NCBI RefSeq assembly: GCF_046159715.1
Contig: NZ_JBJXCT010000007.1
Span: 37,806 to 101,805, forward strand
Reading direction: 5' to 3'
DNA length: 64,000 nucleotides
DNA from: Pampinifervens sp037481935
GTDB lineage: Bacteria; Aquificota; Aquificia; Aquificales; Aquificaceae
Numbering within the stretch: position 1 is the stretch's first letter; every line of letters begins with the position of its first letter. The notes under the pieces are model-generated. The model was not told where the DNA came from. It saw only the letters and a list, made by a program, of their open reading frames with translations, and searched no databases. This document shows, piece after piece, positions 43,712-51,186 of this stretch. Both the position numbers and the translations under genes were made by a program.

Positions 43712-44592
43712 TGAGATAGCCTCCTCAGGATTATGTCATACATTTCAAAAAGGCTTTTTGCACCTTCGGAGCCCACGTCGCTGGGAAGTATAGCCACCTT
43801 TGCACCTATTTGCTCTGCCACCCTCTGGGCAGTCCTTCTCTCTCCAGCCCTGAAGCCCTCAATGACCACATACCTCACCCCCTGACCTTTTGCGGAGGAC
43901 ACAAGCTGTTCAAGATGTCTTGCGGTGGGGGGAATACCAGGAATAGGCTCTAAGGTGCCTATAGTCTGTATTCCATAGCGATTAAAGAGATAGTTGTAGG
44001 TTTTATGCCACTGGATAACTTTCAAGCCTCTGAGCTTTAAAAAGCCCTCGTCCCATTCCTTCAGCTTTGCATTCCATCTTCTGAGGAAGTCCTCAAGGTT
44101 TGACCTGTAGAAAGAGCATTCAGACTGCCTGAGCTGACACATCCTTTCGGTGACCGCTTTTGCGAGCACTGGAATGTTGTAGGGGTCATACACGTAGTGA
44201 GGATTTCCCTCCGGATGCACGTCCCCCATCTCTCTGGAAACCCTCTCAGGCTTTTCTATTATCTGGACAAACTCCGAGAGATCCAGAAAACCCTCCCTTC
44301 CCGGCTGAATTCTTGGATTGTTGGACTGCTGAAGGAGTGGTGGAAGAAAGCCAACTTCAAGGCTCGCACCGTTTATAACCAGCAGGTCCGCATCCCTTAG
44401 CTTTGCTATATGAGAAGGTCTTGGCACCACAAAGTGAAAATCTTCATCCGGACGGGCTATAACATGCACCCTTACCCTGTCCCCACCCACTTCCTTCACC
44501 AGCTCCCCTATCCATGGGTAGGTGGCAACTACCCTCAGCTGGGCAGAGGCAAAGGAGAGGCTAAGGAGCAAAAAGACCAGCAGACTTTTCAT
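43708..44592 (-). CDS. znuA: Metal ABC transporter substrate-binding protein (ZnuA-like)
   Basis: 294 aa with a signal peptide ending near FASAQ. Cluster A-I fold: VVATYPWIGELVKEVGGDRV, FHFVVPRPSHIAKLRDADLLVING, NPHYVYDPYNIP, WHKTYNYLFNRYG, EPIPGIPPTARHLEQL. The His residues in FHF, NPHY and WHKTY are the likely ligands; the long His/Asp loop of typical ZnuA is absent. AAGGAGGTG ribosome site; start overlaps the preceding stop. Confidence 0.88.
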   Translation of the reverse strand: MKSLLVFLLLSLSFASAQLRVVATYPWIGELVKEVGGDRVRVHVIARPDEDFHFVVPRPSHIAKLRDADLLVINGASLEVGFLPPLLQQSNNPRIQPGREGFLDLSEFVQIIEKPERVSREMGDVHPEGNPHYVYDPYNIPVLAKAVTERMCQLRQSECSFYRSNLEDFLRRWNAKLKEWDEGFLKLRGLKVIQWHKTYNYLFNRYGIQTIGTLEPIPGIPPTARHLEQLVSSAKGQGVRYVVIEGFRAGERRTAQRVAEQIGAKVAILPSDVGSEGAKSLFEMYDIILRRLSQ

Positions 44593-44813
44593 GGCTCACA
44601 CCTCCTTGTATGTTTACCCCCTTCCCCCTCAGCCTCCCCTCCCCTTATAGAGGAAAGGAGCTTTTTACTACCTATAAGCAGGGCAAGACCCACCACGCTG
44701 GCTGAAGCCCCAAGGCATGCGGGACAGTGCCCACAACCGCAGGCAGAAAACACCCCAAGGGTGCCAGCGTAAGGAACAAGAGGGAGCGTCTTTACGAAGA
44801 CTTTCTTAAGCAT
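44589..44813 (-). CDS. Small Cys-rich membrane protein in the metal operon
   Basis: 74 aa. A Cys cluster CGCGHCPAC (residues about 25-33) sits between two hydrophobic stretches, and the tail is Gly/Glu/Lys-rich with a further Cys. I do not recognise a family. Overlap with znuA (ATGA), co-transcription and the possible metal ligands suggest a metal-handling or metal-sensing membrane protein, by inference only. Confidence 0.65.
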   Translation of the reverse strand: MLKKVFVKTLPLVPYAGTLGVFSACGCGHCPACLGASASVVGLALLIGSKKLLSSIRGGEAEGEGGKHTRRCEP

Positions 44814-44895
44814 AATAACCCCTCCCCCCTCCTGTCATAAACGGTGCTTCCACAGTAGAGGGAGCAAGGCTCAGCGTGACCGAAGAGACAGAGCG

Positions 44896-44913
44896 ATTAG
44901 AAAATTTCTTAAT
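44896..44913. promoter_or_regulatory. Near-palindrome upstream of the Cys-rich protein-znuA-znuB operon
   Basis: ATTAGAAAATTTCTTAAT is an imperfect inverted repeat (ATTAGAAA against TTTCTTAAT) in the 167-bp gap between the porin gene and the Cys-rich gene. Its A/T-rich form resembles operators of Fur/Zur-type regulators. No clear promoter hexamers are aligned with it, and no second copy was found at the other genes of the locus. Confidence 0.35.
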
Positions 44914-44980
44914 GAAAAAGATTTTGATTGTATTCTTGCAGGGAGTTAGATATGCGGGGAGTGACCCCCCGCCTGCGATT

Positions 44981-46411
44981 TCAGAAAGGATGCGCACCAT
45001 GGGCTCCTATGGCAAAGTTGAACTGCAGGATGACCTCTTTTACGGGCTTGCGTTTCTGACCCTCGTAGAAGGCTCTGTTTTCTCCCACCTGAAGCCTTAT
45101 GCGTGAAAACTCAGTGGGTGTGTATTCAAGCATGGCGTAGTAGGCAGGAAGGTTGTCGGGTGCCCACAGGGCAGTGCCGTTTCTTTTAACATCGTTCTTG
45201 TTTATAAGCTCATAGCGAACACCTGCCCTCCACTGCTTGTGGAACCTGCCCACAAGCTGTGCATAAAAACCTGCCTGTTTTCTGTCAATCTTTGCTGTAG
45301 TCACGTTCCCAGCGTTGTTAAAGCCATACCTTGTCCCATCCTGGTCTCTCCACATATACTCACCCTGCAGAGCCAGATATCTGACGCTGTCTATCTGATA
45401 TCTTGCGGTAAGGTCAAAGCCGTATAGCTTGGTCTTCGCATCCAGTCCGTGGTCGTCATGAGCGTGTCTGTGCTTACCCTGAGCGTAAGAAAGCCCGGTA
45501 AGCACGGAGAGCCTTCCAAGGTCAAAGGAGGTCTTCATATAGCCCACATAGAGGTTTGGAACTGGCTTGTCGCCAATTTCAAAGGTATTGCTTGGATTGT
45601 TTGGGTCAGTTATGGTAAAGCCCTTGTAGCCAAAGCTCTGGTCGTTCTCCCCCTGAAGCACCTCAAGACCAAAGAGAAGATAAAAGGGTGTAGGTGCAAG
45701 CCAGTTTATACCTATGCCTTTCTCCACAAGCCCGTCATCACCAAGAAATACCTTGTTGGGAAGTGGCTGGGTGGCAAAGTCCCATGCGTGAGGGTGCTGT
45801 GCGTTGAGCCTTCCAAAACCGCTCCTGAACTTACCCACCTTCAGCTGTAAGCCACCGGGAAGACCTCTAGTGACCGCATAGGCTTCTTCTATTTCCGCAC
45901 CATCTTCGGAGAAGGGTATGGTCGCATACAGGTCAAAGTAAGGGTCAACAGGAGCATACAGATACAGCTCTCCGTAGTTGAGGTTAAAGCCTCTCTTATC
46001 GTTCAGGAGTGCATGTCCGTGCCCGTTGTGCTCGTGCCTGTGCCAGAGCCTGGGAATTACAAGCTCCTCGTATTCCTTATCCTTTCTGTTTCTTGCCACC
46101 GCAGAAAAGTCCAGTATGAAGGAAATGTCGGGTAGAAAGGCGGTCTGTCTGAAGGGAGAAACCTGATATGCTCTCAGCCTTTCGTCAAACTTTGCCCTGA
46201 GCTGGAGACTTCTGTCTGCGGGCTCTGGCTTTGTGAGCTCTTTCTTTTCCTCTGGCTTTGACTGCTGAGCTTTTTCAAGGGACTGAATTTTTCTTTCCAG
46301 CTCCTGTATGAGCTTTCTATGCTCTTCCAGCTGACGCTTCAAGTCCTGAAGGTTTTCCTGTGCAAAGGTAAAGCCAAACAGACCTGTCAGAAAAATAAAA
46401 GCCTTTCTCAT
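44981..46411 (-). CDS. Outer-membrane porin with coiled-coil N-terminus and His-rich loops
   Basis: 476 aa. Signal peptide (to about residue 17), then a coiled coil (about 20-65; LQDLKRQLEEHRKLIQELER), a barrel domain, and a final strand ending ...FNFAIGAHGAHPF. Two predicted loops are very His-rich: HRHEHNGHGHALL (about 124-136) and KHRHAHDDHG (about 306-315). Trimeric porins often carry such coiled coils, here perhaps anchoring peptidoglycan. With znuAB next door, import or capture of zinc or a similar metal is inferred. Confidence 0.78.
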   Translation of the reverse strand: MRKAFIFLTGLFGFTFAQENLQDLKRQLEEHRKLIQELERKIQSLEKAQQSKPEEKKELTKPEPADRSLQLRAKFDERLRAYQVSPFRQTAFLPDISFILDFSAVARNRKDKEYEELVIPRLWHRHEHNGHGHALLNDKRGFNLNYGELYLYAPVDPYFDLYATIPFSEDGAEIEEAYAVTRGLPGGLQLKVGKFRSGFGRLNAQHPHAWDFATQPLPNKVFLGDDGLVEKGIGINWLAPTPFYLLFGLEVLQGENDQSFGYKGFTITDPNNPSNTFEIGDKPVPNLYVGYMKTSFDLGRLSVLTGLSYAQGKHRHAHDDHGLDAKTKLYGFDLTARYQIDSVRYLALQGEYMWRDQDGTRYGFNNAGNVTTAKIDRKQAGFYAQLVGRFHKQWRAGVRYELINKNDVKRNGTALWAPDNLPAYYAMLEYTPTEFSRIRLQVGENRAFYEGQKRKPVKEVILQFNFAIGAHGAHPF

Positions 46412-46423
46412 CTCTTCACCTCC

Positions 46424-46762
46424 TTAAAGTGTTATGACCTGCTGGACGCCCAGTTGCTGGGCTTTTCCATAAAGGTTTGGAAAACACCCTATAGTGGCAC
46501 CATCCACGAGTTTGTCCGCTATGTTTCTTTCGTAACAGCACTGGTCGCAACCCATCAGAAAGCCAATCTTTCCATCCCTGAGAAGTTTTGCAAGCCTCTC
46601 CCCTATGGGGTTTCCCTTCACCAGCACATAGTTGTTGTCAAGAAAGAAAAACATCCCTGAGACCTCTACCGGGTGGGCGTCGTTTTCCAGCTGGGGCAGT
46701 ATCATTCTGCCCAGTATGTAGCTGGCGCTGTTTAGCGTGCTGAAAATGTATAAAACTTTCAT
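46424..46762 (-). CDS. DsrE-family protein
   Basis: 112 aa from ATG 46762, which has GGAGG at ideal distance (a GTG 9 nt upstream is less likely). The sequence (VLYIFSTLNSASYILGRMIL, GMFFFLDNNYVLVKG, GKIGFLMGCDQCCYERN, GATIGCFPNLYG) fits the DsrE/DsrF-like fold used by sulfur-transfer proteins; CDQCC and GCFP cysteines could be catalytic. Its role in the metal locus is unknown. Confidence 0.68.
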   Translation of the reverse strand: MKVLYIFSTLNSASYILGRMILPQLENDAHPVEVSGMFFFLDNNYVLVKGNPIGERLAKLLRDGKIGFLMGCDQCCYERNIADKLVDGATIGCFPNLYGKAQQLGVQQVITL

Positions 46763-46808
46763 GGCATGCACCTCCTTTTGAGTTTTTATAAGGGGTCGGT
46801 GTAGAGGT

Positions 46809-47075
46809 TTAGAGGGCAGGAGGTGCTCTACAGTGCGTGGTCTTTATAAGGGGTTTAAATACTGGCTGAAGGGGTTTTTCCTGAAATTTTACAGGGATTG
46901 TGAGAATTCTTATGTCTAAACTGGGCTTGTAGCTGGGGGTGTCCAGCTGGGTATGCTGGAGGATACATACGGAGCAGTCTACATGAAGCTCATGGTCCTC
47001 GTGGTGATGCTCTGCCACCGCAAAGTCCGCAAAGAGCAGGAGCAGCGTGCTGAGAAGGGAGACCACCAGCTTCAT
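46809..47075 (-). CDS. Small exported His-rich protein
   Basis: 88 aa. Signal peptide MKLVVSLLSTLLLLFADFAVA, then EHHHEDHELHVDCSVCILQHTQ, a likely metal-binding segment with five His in ten residues and a CX2C. The rest is short and basic. It resembles DUF2946-like periplasmic proteins near metal transporters but family membership is uncertain. It has its own promoter (47086-47114), with the start codon about four bases after the predicted transcription start and no ribosome site. Confidence 0.68.
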   Translation of the reverse strand: MKLVVSLLSTLLLLFADFAVAEHHHEDHELHVDCSVCILQHTQLDTPSYKPSLDIRILTIPVKFQEKPLQPVFKPLIKTTHCRAPPAL

Positions 47076-47085
47076 GCTGAAAGTG

Positions 47086-47114
47086 ATTTTAACATTCACA
47101 ATATCAGATGTCAA
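47086..47114 (-). promoter_or_regulatory. Promoter of the His-rich protein gene, nearly leaderless
   Basis: On the - strand TTGACA (47114-47109) and TAAAAT (47091-47086) are 17 bp apart. The ATG is at 47075, 11 nt after the -10 box, so the 5' leader would be about four bases. This is the clearest leaderless candidate, as both hexamers are good. The -35 lies inside the 3' end of mntA. Confidence 0.65.
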
Positions 47115-47394
47115 CCTTCTCAGGATATATCTCTAAAGCTTCCTCTGGCAACTGCCAGTTCATTATAAGGTCAATCTTATAAGGTATGTCAAGCTCCTCA
47201 AGCTCTGAGTAGAGCTTCAGGTAGCGGTCAAAGCTCATACCCGGAGCCACAAGAAAAAGGTCTATGTCTGAAGCCTTAGAGTAATTGCCTCTTGCCCTTG
47301 AGCCAAAAAGATAAACCTTCTCCACCTCTGGATACTTTCTAAAGACGCTCTTTAGAAGTTCAAGAGTCTTAGTGTCAAGAGCTACTCTGTTCAT
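47104..47394 (-). CDS. mntA: MntA-type nucleotidyltransferase antitoxin
   Basis: 96 aa minimal nucleotidyltransferase with a complete GSX10DXD site (G31-S32, D43, D45 in FGSRARGNYSKASDIDLFLV) and the later YKIDLIM acidic strand. In studied HepT-MntA pairs, MntA silences the HEPN toxin by adding AMP to a tyrosine of HepT. ATG 47394 is chosen; it overlaps the 3' end of hepT by 20 bp. Confidence 0.82.
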   Translation of the reverse strand: MNRVALDTKTLELLKSVFRKYPEVEKVYLFGSRARGNYSKASDIDLFLVAPGMSFDRYLKLYSELEELDIPYKIDLIMNWQLPEEALEIYPEKVDI

Positions 47395-47806
47395 ATTCCT
47401 TCTCAAGCCTTTCAAAAGCGTTCTGGAGTTTTTCAAATTCTGACATATACTGTTCCACTATTGCTTTAATCACCTGCTCCGCAAGGCTCTGGTCGTAGGT
47501 GTGTGATGTGAGGTTTCTAGCAGACATCATCTGTATCCATAGCTCACCGTCCTCTATAAGACCATACCTGAAGGCTGTTCTTATGGCATCCCTTGAGCCT
47601 TTTATGTCCGTATGTCCCTGATAAAGAAGATAGTCTCTCAGTAAGTTCCAGCCAAGTTCAAACACATACTCAAAAGCTTGAATCATACCCTGCTTTTCCA
47701 GGTCTGTAAGCTGCCTTTCCCCGAATAGCTCCACCGCAGACCTGAGCTGTTTTAGAGCTTTTCTGTAGTTTTCAAGCCTGTAGACCCACCTTGGTTTTTG
47801 CTCCAT
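47375..47806 (-). CDS. hepT: HepT-type HEPN toxin (HI0074-like nucleotidyltransferase partner)
   Basis: 143 aa, all-helical. Contains RX4HXY (R97-N-L-T-S-H102-T-Y104), the RNase motif of HEPN toxins and the tyrosine that MntA modifies in known systems, and the family segment FEYVFELGWNLLRDYLLYQG. It shares an 18-bp gap with the divergent mog gene, so its promoter must lie partly within mog. Confidence 0.83.
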   Translation of the reverse strand: MEQKPRWVYRLENYRKALKQLRSAVELFGERQLTDLEKQGMIQAFEYVFELGWNLLRDYLLYQGHTDIKGSRDAIRTAFRYGLIEDGELWIQMMSARNLTSHTYDQSLAEQVIKAIVEQYMSEFEKLQNAFERLEKEYEQSSS

Positions 47807-47810
47807 GTTT

Positions 47811-47816
47811 TATAAT
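47811..47816 (+). promoter_or_regulatory. Candidate -10 element (TATAAT) for a leaderless mog mRNA
   Basis: TATAAT ends 9 nt before the ATG at 47825 with no ribosome site. Only 18 bp separate this ATG from the divergent hepT ATG (47806), leaving no room for a normal leader. Confidence 0.5.
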
Positions 47817-47824
47817 GTTAACCC

Positions 47825-48355
47825 ATGGAAAAGGCAAAAATAGGTGTTCTCACTATTTCTGACAGGGCAAGCAGGGGAGAATACGAGGACATAAGCGGTA
47901 AATACATAATAGAGTATGTGAACGAAGTTATAACCTCTCCTTTTGAGGTGGTTTATCGTATAGTTCCCGACGAGAGGGACCTAATAGAGGGTGCACTCAT
48001 CCATATGTCAGATGTGGAGGGCTGTTGCCTGATACTCACCACAGGCGGGACGGGACCAGCGCCCAGGGATGTGACGCCTGAGGCTACAGAAGCGGTGTGC
48101 CAGAAGATGCTTCCTGGATTTGGTGAGCTCATGAGGGCGGTATCTCTAAAGCAGGTTCCCACTGCCATACTCTCACGCCAGACAGCAGGAATAAGAAACC
48201 GGACTCTCATAATAAACCTGCCGGGAAAGCCTCAATCCATAAAGGTATGTCTTGATGCCGTCTTCCCTGCAGTGCCTTACTGCATAGACCTCATAGGAGG
48301 TCCATACATAACCACCGACGAGACAAAGGTCAAAGCCTTCAGACCCTCAAAATAG
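47825..48355 (+). CDS. mog: Molybdopterin adenylyltransferase (MogA/MoaB family)
   Basis: Adenylates molybdopterin before molybdenum insertion. 176 aa with IGVLTISDRASRGEYEDISG, TTGGTGPAPRDVTPEAT and LPGKPQSIKVCLDAV, typical of the MogA/MoaB fold. It stands as a single gene between the divergent hepT and a convergent PepSY-like gene. Confidence 0.9.
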   Translation: MEKAKIGVLTISDRASRGEYEDISGKYIIEYVNEVITSPFEVVYRIVPDERDLIEGALIHMSDVEGCCLILTTGGTGPAPRDVTPEATEAVCQKMLPGFGELMRAVSLKQVPTAILSRQTAGIRNRTLIINLPGKPQSIKVCLDAVFPAVPYCIDLIGGPYITTDETKVKAFRPSK

Positions 48356-48357
48356 AC

Positions 48358-48597
48358 TTATCGCCTTCTGGTAAACTTAAGCAGCTTTCCATCCCTTGCA
48401 TCTATCACCGCAGTGCCCTCAGACCCCCTAACTCTGTAGAAACACTCTCCCGTTTTTCTGTTCTGAGATAGCTGAGCGGACTGGACATTCCCCACATGTT
48501 GCCTTGCGTTGTTTATTGCCTGTTCAAGACTTATGGAGGGTCTACAATCTTCAAGGGCAAAGCTGGCCATTGGTAAGAGAAAGAGAAGCAACTTCAT
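48358..48597 (-). CDS. Small exported PepSY-like protein
   Basis: 79 aa. A short signal peptide (MKLLLFLLPMASFA) and a single PepSY-like repeat: SLEQAINNARQHVGNVQSAQ followed by CFYRVRGSEGTAVIDARDGK. Two Cys could form a disulfide. PepSY domains often inhibit proteases or bind cell-surface ligands; exact role unknown. Confidence 0.62.
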   Translation of the reverse strand: MKLLLFLLPMASFALEDCRPSISLEQAINNARQHVGNVQSAQLSQNRKTGECFYRVRGSEGTAVIDARDGKLLKFTRRR

Positions 48598-48623
48598 GCC
48601 CCAACCTCCTGCGAATTGTCTGT

Positions 48624-48836
48624 TTATTTCACCTCTTTCATCTTGCCCAGGGCTTCCTGCAGTGCCTGCATGAACTCTTCTGCCCTGTCCTCAAAGACCA
48701 TTAGCCTGTTCTTCTTGTCCTCAGTCTGCTCTGTGATTATCAGGTAGGCAGAACCGTCCCTGCCCTTCTTAATGTCAAAAAAGTAAGTCCTTTTGCCAGC
48801 GTTCAGCTTCTTTGAATAGAGCCTTTCCCTTTCCAC
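48624..48836 (-). CDS. PUR-alpha-like nucleic-acid-binding protein (DUF3276 type)
   Basis: 70 aa single PUR repeat: GKRTYFFDIKKGRDGSAYL, IITEQ, RLMVFEDRAEEFMQALQEAL. Bacterial relatives (for example Borrelia Bpur) bind single-stranded DNA and RNA as dimers. GTG start with GGAGG at good spacing. Target unknown. Confidence 0.68.
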   Translation of the reverse strand: MERERLYSKKLNAGKRTYFFDIKKGRDGSAYLIITEQTEDKKNRLMVFEDRAEEFMQALQEALGKMKEVK

Positions 48837-48857
48837 GATAAAACCTCCTCCCTTCTA

Positions 48858-49397
48858 TTATAAGGTAAATACCTCTTCCACATCCAGCTCAAAGCCCTCG
48901 AGAACCTTTGACTTTACCCTACCCTTCTCTGTAGCGTAAGAAAAAAGCTCATAACCCTTCTCTGTAAGCTCATAGACCATTATGGTCTTTTCTAAAGGAA
49001 AGACAAGCCAGTATTCTTTAATGCGGTGTTTTTCGTAAATTTTCATCTTATCGGTTATGTCTCTTTTGAGGGTGGAAGGTGAAACCACCTCCACCACAAG
49101 GTCTGGTGAGCCGTGTATTCTGTTGCCTACTTTGGAAGTATCTGATACATAGACTATATCCGGCTGAAGCACCATATCTTCTGAAAGCACCACATCAATA
49201 GGTGATGCAACTACAAATCCAGTCTTTCTGCTATCTACCCATGAAAGCATGTTTGATGCAATCCTCAATACTACCAGTTGATGCATAAAGCTCGGCGCCG
49301 GCATTTCGTAGACCTCCCCGTCAATGAGCTCAACCCTGCTCTCCTCTGGATAGAGTTTAAAAAACTCCTCAGCGGTCAGCCTTGTTTTAACCTCCAT
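48858..49397 (-). CDS. Uma2-family (DUF820) endonuclease-fold protein, copy 1
   Basis: 179 aa. PD-(D/E)XK-type fold: N-terminal LTAEEFFKLYPEESRVELIDG, VLQPDIVYVSD (Asp), SPDLVVEVVSPST (Glu) and DKMKIYEKH (Lys). Uma2 proteins are very numerous in thermophiles and cyanobacteria and have no proven role. ATG overlaps the stop of copy 2 as TGATG. It is nearly identical in many stretches to the other three copies in this region. Confidence 0.82.
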   Translation of the reverse strand: MEVKTRLTAEEFFKLYPEESRVELIDGEVYEMPAPSFMHQLVVLRIASNMLSWVDSRKTGFVVASPIDVVLSEDMVLQPDIVYVSDTSKVGNRIHGSPDLVVEVVSPSTLKRDITDKMKIYEKHRIKEYWLVFPLEKTIMVYELTEKGYELFSYATEKGRVKSKVLEGFELDVEEVFTL

Positions 49398-49942
49398 CAC
49401 AGACCTCCAAAAAGCTCTTCCACCTCCAGCTCAAAGCCCTGCAGGACTCTTGACTTTACTTTGCCCTTCTCTGTGGCATAGGAAAGGAGCTCATAACCCT
49501 TTTCTGTAAGCTCATAGACCATTATGGTCTTTTCTAAAGGAAACACAAGCCAGTATTCTTTTACACCATATCTCTCGTAAAGCTTCATCTTATCTGTCAA
49601 ATCCCTTTTGAAGGTGGAAGGCGAGACTATTTCCACTACAAGGTCCGGAGAGGCGTATATCCTGTCTCTAACTTCTGAAAGGTCTGACATATAGACAATG
49701 TCCGGCTGGAGAACCGTATCCTCTGAAAACACCACGTCCACTGGAGAGATAAAGACCTCACCCTGAATATCCTGCTTCATAATTAATTCCTGCATACTCC
49801 TTGAGATGTAAAAAAGCACTCTCTGATGGTGAACACTTGGCGCGGGCATCTCGTAGACCTCCCCTTCTATGAGCTCCACTCTGGACTCTTCGGGATAGAG
49901 TCTGAAAAACTCCTCTGCGGTGAGCTTTGTTTTTGTTTCCAT
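49397..49942 (-). CDS. Uma2-family (DUF820) endonuclease-fold protein, copy 2
   Basis: 181 aa from ATG 49942 (METKTKLTAEEFF), matching the starts of the other copies; a longer TTG-type start has no support. The core motifs LQPDIVYMSD, SPDLVVEIVSPST and DKMKLYERYGVKEYW are intact. A TATATT hexamer lies 8 nt before the ATG with no ribosome site. It is the upstream half of a coupled pair with copy 1. Confidence 0.82.
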   Translation of the reverse strand: METKTKLTAEEFFRLYPEESRVELIEGEVYEMPAPSVHHQRVLFYISRSMQELIMKQDIQGEVFISPVDVVFSEDTVLQPDIVYMSDLSEVRDRIYASPDLVVEIVSPSTFKRDLTDKMKLYERYGVKEYWLVFPLEKTIMVYELTEKGYELLSYATEKGKVKSRVLQGFELEVEELFGGL

Positions 49943-49949
49943 AAGGTTA

Positions 49950-49955
49950 AATATA
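49950..49955 (-). promoter_or_regulatory. Candidate -10 element (TATATT) for leaderless Uma2 copy 2
   Basis: The hexamer ends 8 nt before the ATG at 49942, the same arrangement as in Uma2 copy 4. No ribosome site; no -35 seen. Confidence 0.4.
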
Positions 49956-49962
49956 GGCTGGA

Positions 49963-49980
49963 TGGGGGCAGAAGCCCCCA
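49963..49980 (-). terminator. Hairpin after tpx
   Basis: Stem TGGGGGC/GCCCCCA (7 bp) with a 4-base loop, 11 nt beyond the tpx stop on the - strand. It lacks a T-run, so it may be a weak terminator or RNA-stabilising hairpin; it separates tpx from the Uma2 copy 2 promoter. Confidence 0.55.
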
Positions 49981-49990
49981 TGTTAAAGTA

Positions 49991-50500
49991 TTAGAGAAGT
50001 TCCTTTACCTTTGAGACCACCTCATCGTAATTGGGCTCCTGAGTGATTTCGGGCACAAGCTGTATGTAGGCGATTTTGCCCTCCCTGTCCACTACAAAGA
50101 CAGCCCTTGCAAGAATGCCCTTGAGGGCACCCTCAGATATTAGGACGCCATACTTTTCCATATCCCTGTATCTGAAGTCAGAAGCCACCACCACGTTGCC
50201 TATGTTGAAGCTCTCGCAGAACCTCTTCTGTGCAAAGGGCAGGTCCATGGATATGACGCATACCGCAACTCCGTTCATACCAGCCATGAGCTCGTTGAAC
50301 TTTTTTGTCTCCGTCTCACACACGGGGGTATCAAGGGATGGAACGGTGACTATGACCTGCACCTTATCGCCGGGACCTCCCACAGCTATCTCCTGAAGGT
50401 CTTTTGTAACTACGTATGCCACAGGGGCATCGTCTCCCACCTTGAGAGCAGGTCCACACAGAGCAACGGGATTGCCCTTTAGGTTAACAGTCTGTGCCAT
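49991..50500 (-). CDS. tpx: Thiol peroxidase (Tpx-type peroxiredoxin)
   Basis: Reduces peroxides using thioredoxin. 169 aa with peroxidatic Cys61 in PSLDTPVCETET and resolving Cys95 in AQKRFCESF, the same spacing as in E. coli Tpx. AGGAGG ribosome site before the ATG. It is flanked on both sides by Uma2 gene pairs. The 143-bp gap upstream (50501-50643) holds its promoter region and only a 26-codon + frame that I cannot identify. Confidence 0.94.
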   Translation of the reverse strand: MAQTVNLKGNPVALCGPALKVGDDAPVAYVVTKDLQEIAVGGPGDKVQVIVTVPSLDTPVCETETKKFNELMAGMNGVAVCVISMDLPFAQKRFCESFNIGNVVVASDFRYRDMEKYGVLISEGALKGILARAVFVVDREGKIAYIQLVPEITQEPNYDEVVSKVKELL

Positions 50501-50643
50501 GATTTTACCTCCTTATGGGTTTTGCTCTTATTTTAAGGGCTGTGAAAGGCTTCTCATAATGATTTATATCAACTGGAGAAGCGGAATTCAGGCTCTTGGC
50601 TACGCTATGTGTAAGGGCTGGACGGGTCTGAAGATATAAGTCC

Positions 50644-51186
50644 TTAAAACCCTTCAAAAACTTCTTCTACAGCAAGCTCAAAACCCTCGAGAACTTTAGA
50701 CTGGACTTTTCCTCTATCTGTTGCTGACGAATAGAGCCTGTAACCTTCTGATGTAAGTGTGTAAACGATTATAACCTTTTCAAGTGGCAGAACAAGCCAG
50801 TATTCCTGTACCCCGCTCTTTTCGTATATTTTCATTTTATCAGTCAGGTCTCTTATGATTGTGGAAGGTGAGACTATCTCAACAACCAGCTCTGGCACCC
50901 TGTCTATTCTCGGGCTAGAAAAGGAGAATTCCCTTGCCCATACCACATCCGGCTGAAGCACTGTATTTTCCGAGAAGACAACATCAACCGGAGCCACAAA
51001 CACATTACCGTAAGTCCTTTCCTTCACGAAAGACTTCATGGCAGAAGCAATCCTCATCAGAATTTCTTGATGTATAAGGCTCGGTGCTGGCATCTCATAG
51101 ACCTTCCCTTCAACAAGCTCTACTCTGGACTCTTCCGGATATAGCCTGAAGAACTCCTCAGCGGTCAGTTTTGTCTTTGCCTCCAT
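50644..51186 (-). CDS. Uma2-family (DUF820) endonuclease-fold protein, copy 3
   Basis: 180 aa. Start ATG 51186 overlaps the stop of copy 4 (TGATG). Motifs VLQPDVVWARE, ELVVEIVSPST and DKMKIYEKSGVQEYWLV. It is the most diverged of the four copies (Trp-Ala-Arg in place of Tyr-Val/Met-Ser after the Asp), which may reflect a changed function. Confidence 0.82.
   Translation of the reverse strand: MEAKTKLTAEEFFRLYPEESRVELVEGKVYEMPAPSLIHQEILMRIASAMKSFVKERTYGNVFVAPVDVVFSENTVLQPDVVWAREFSFSSPRIDRVPELVVEIVSPSTIIRDLTDKMKIYEKSGVQEYWLVLPLEKVIIVYTLTSEGYRLYSSATDRGKVQSKVLEGFELAVEEVFEGF

Noticed and set aside
44806..45000. 64-residue minus-strand frame covering the gap before the Cys-rich gene
   Set aside because: It overlaps the start of the Cys-rich gene and the end of the porin gene and has no recognisable sequence; I treat the gap as regulatory.
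46801..46831. Inverted repeat GTAGAG...CTCTAC near the end of the His-rich gene
   Set aside because: Six-base arms with a 19-base loop and no T-run; not convincing as terminator or operator.
50551..50640. 26-codon plus-strand frame between tpx and Uma2 copy 3
   Set aside because: No ribosome site and no recognisable product.
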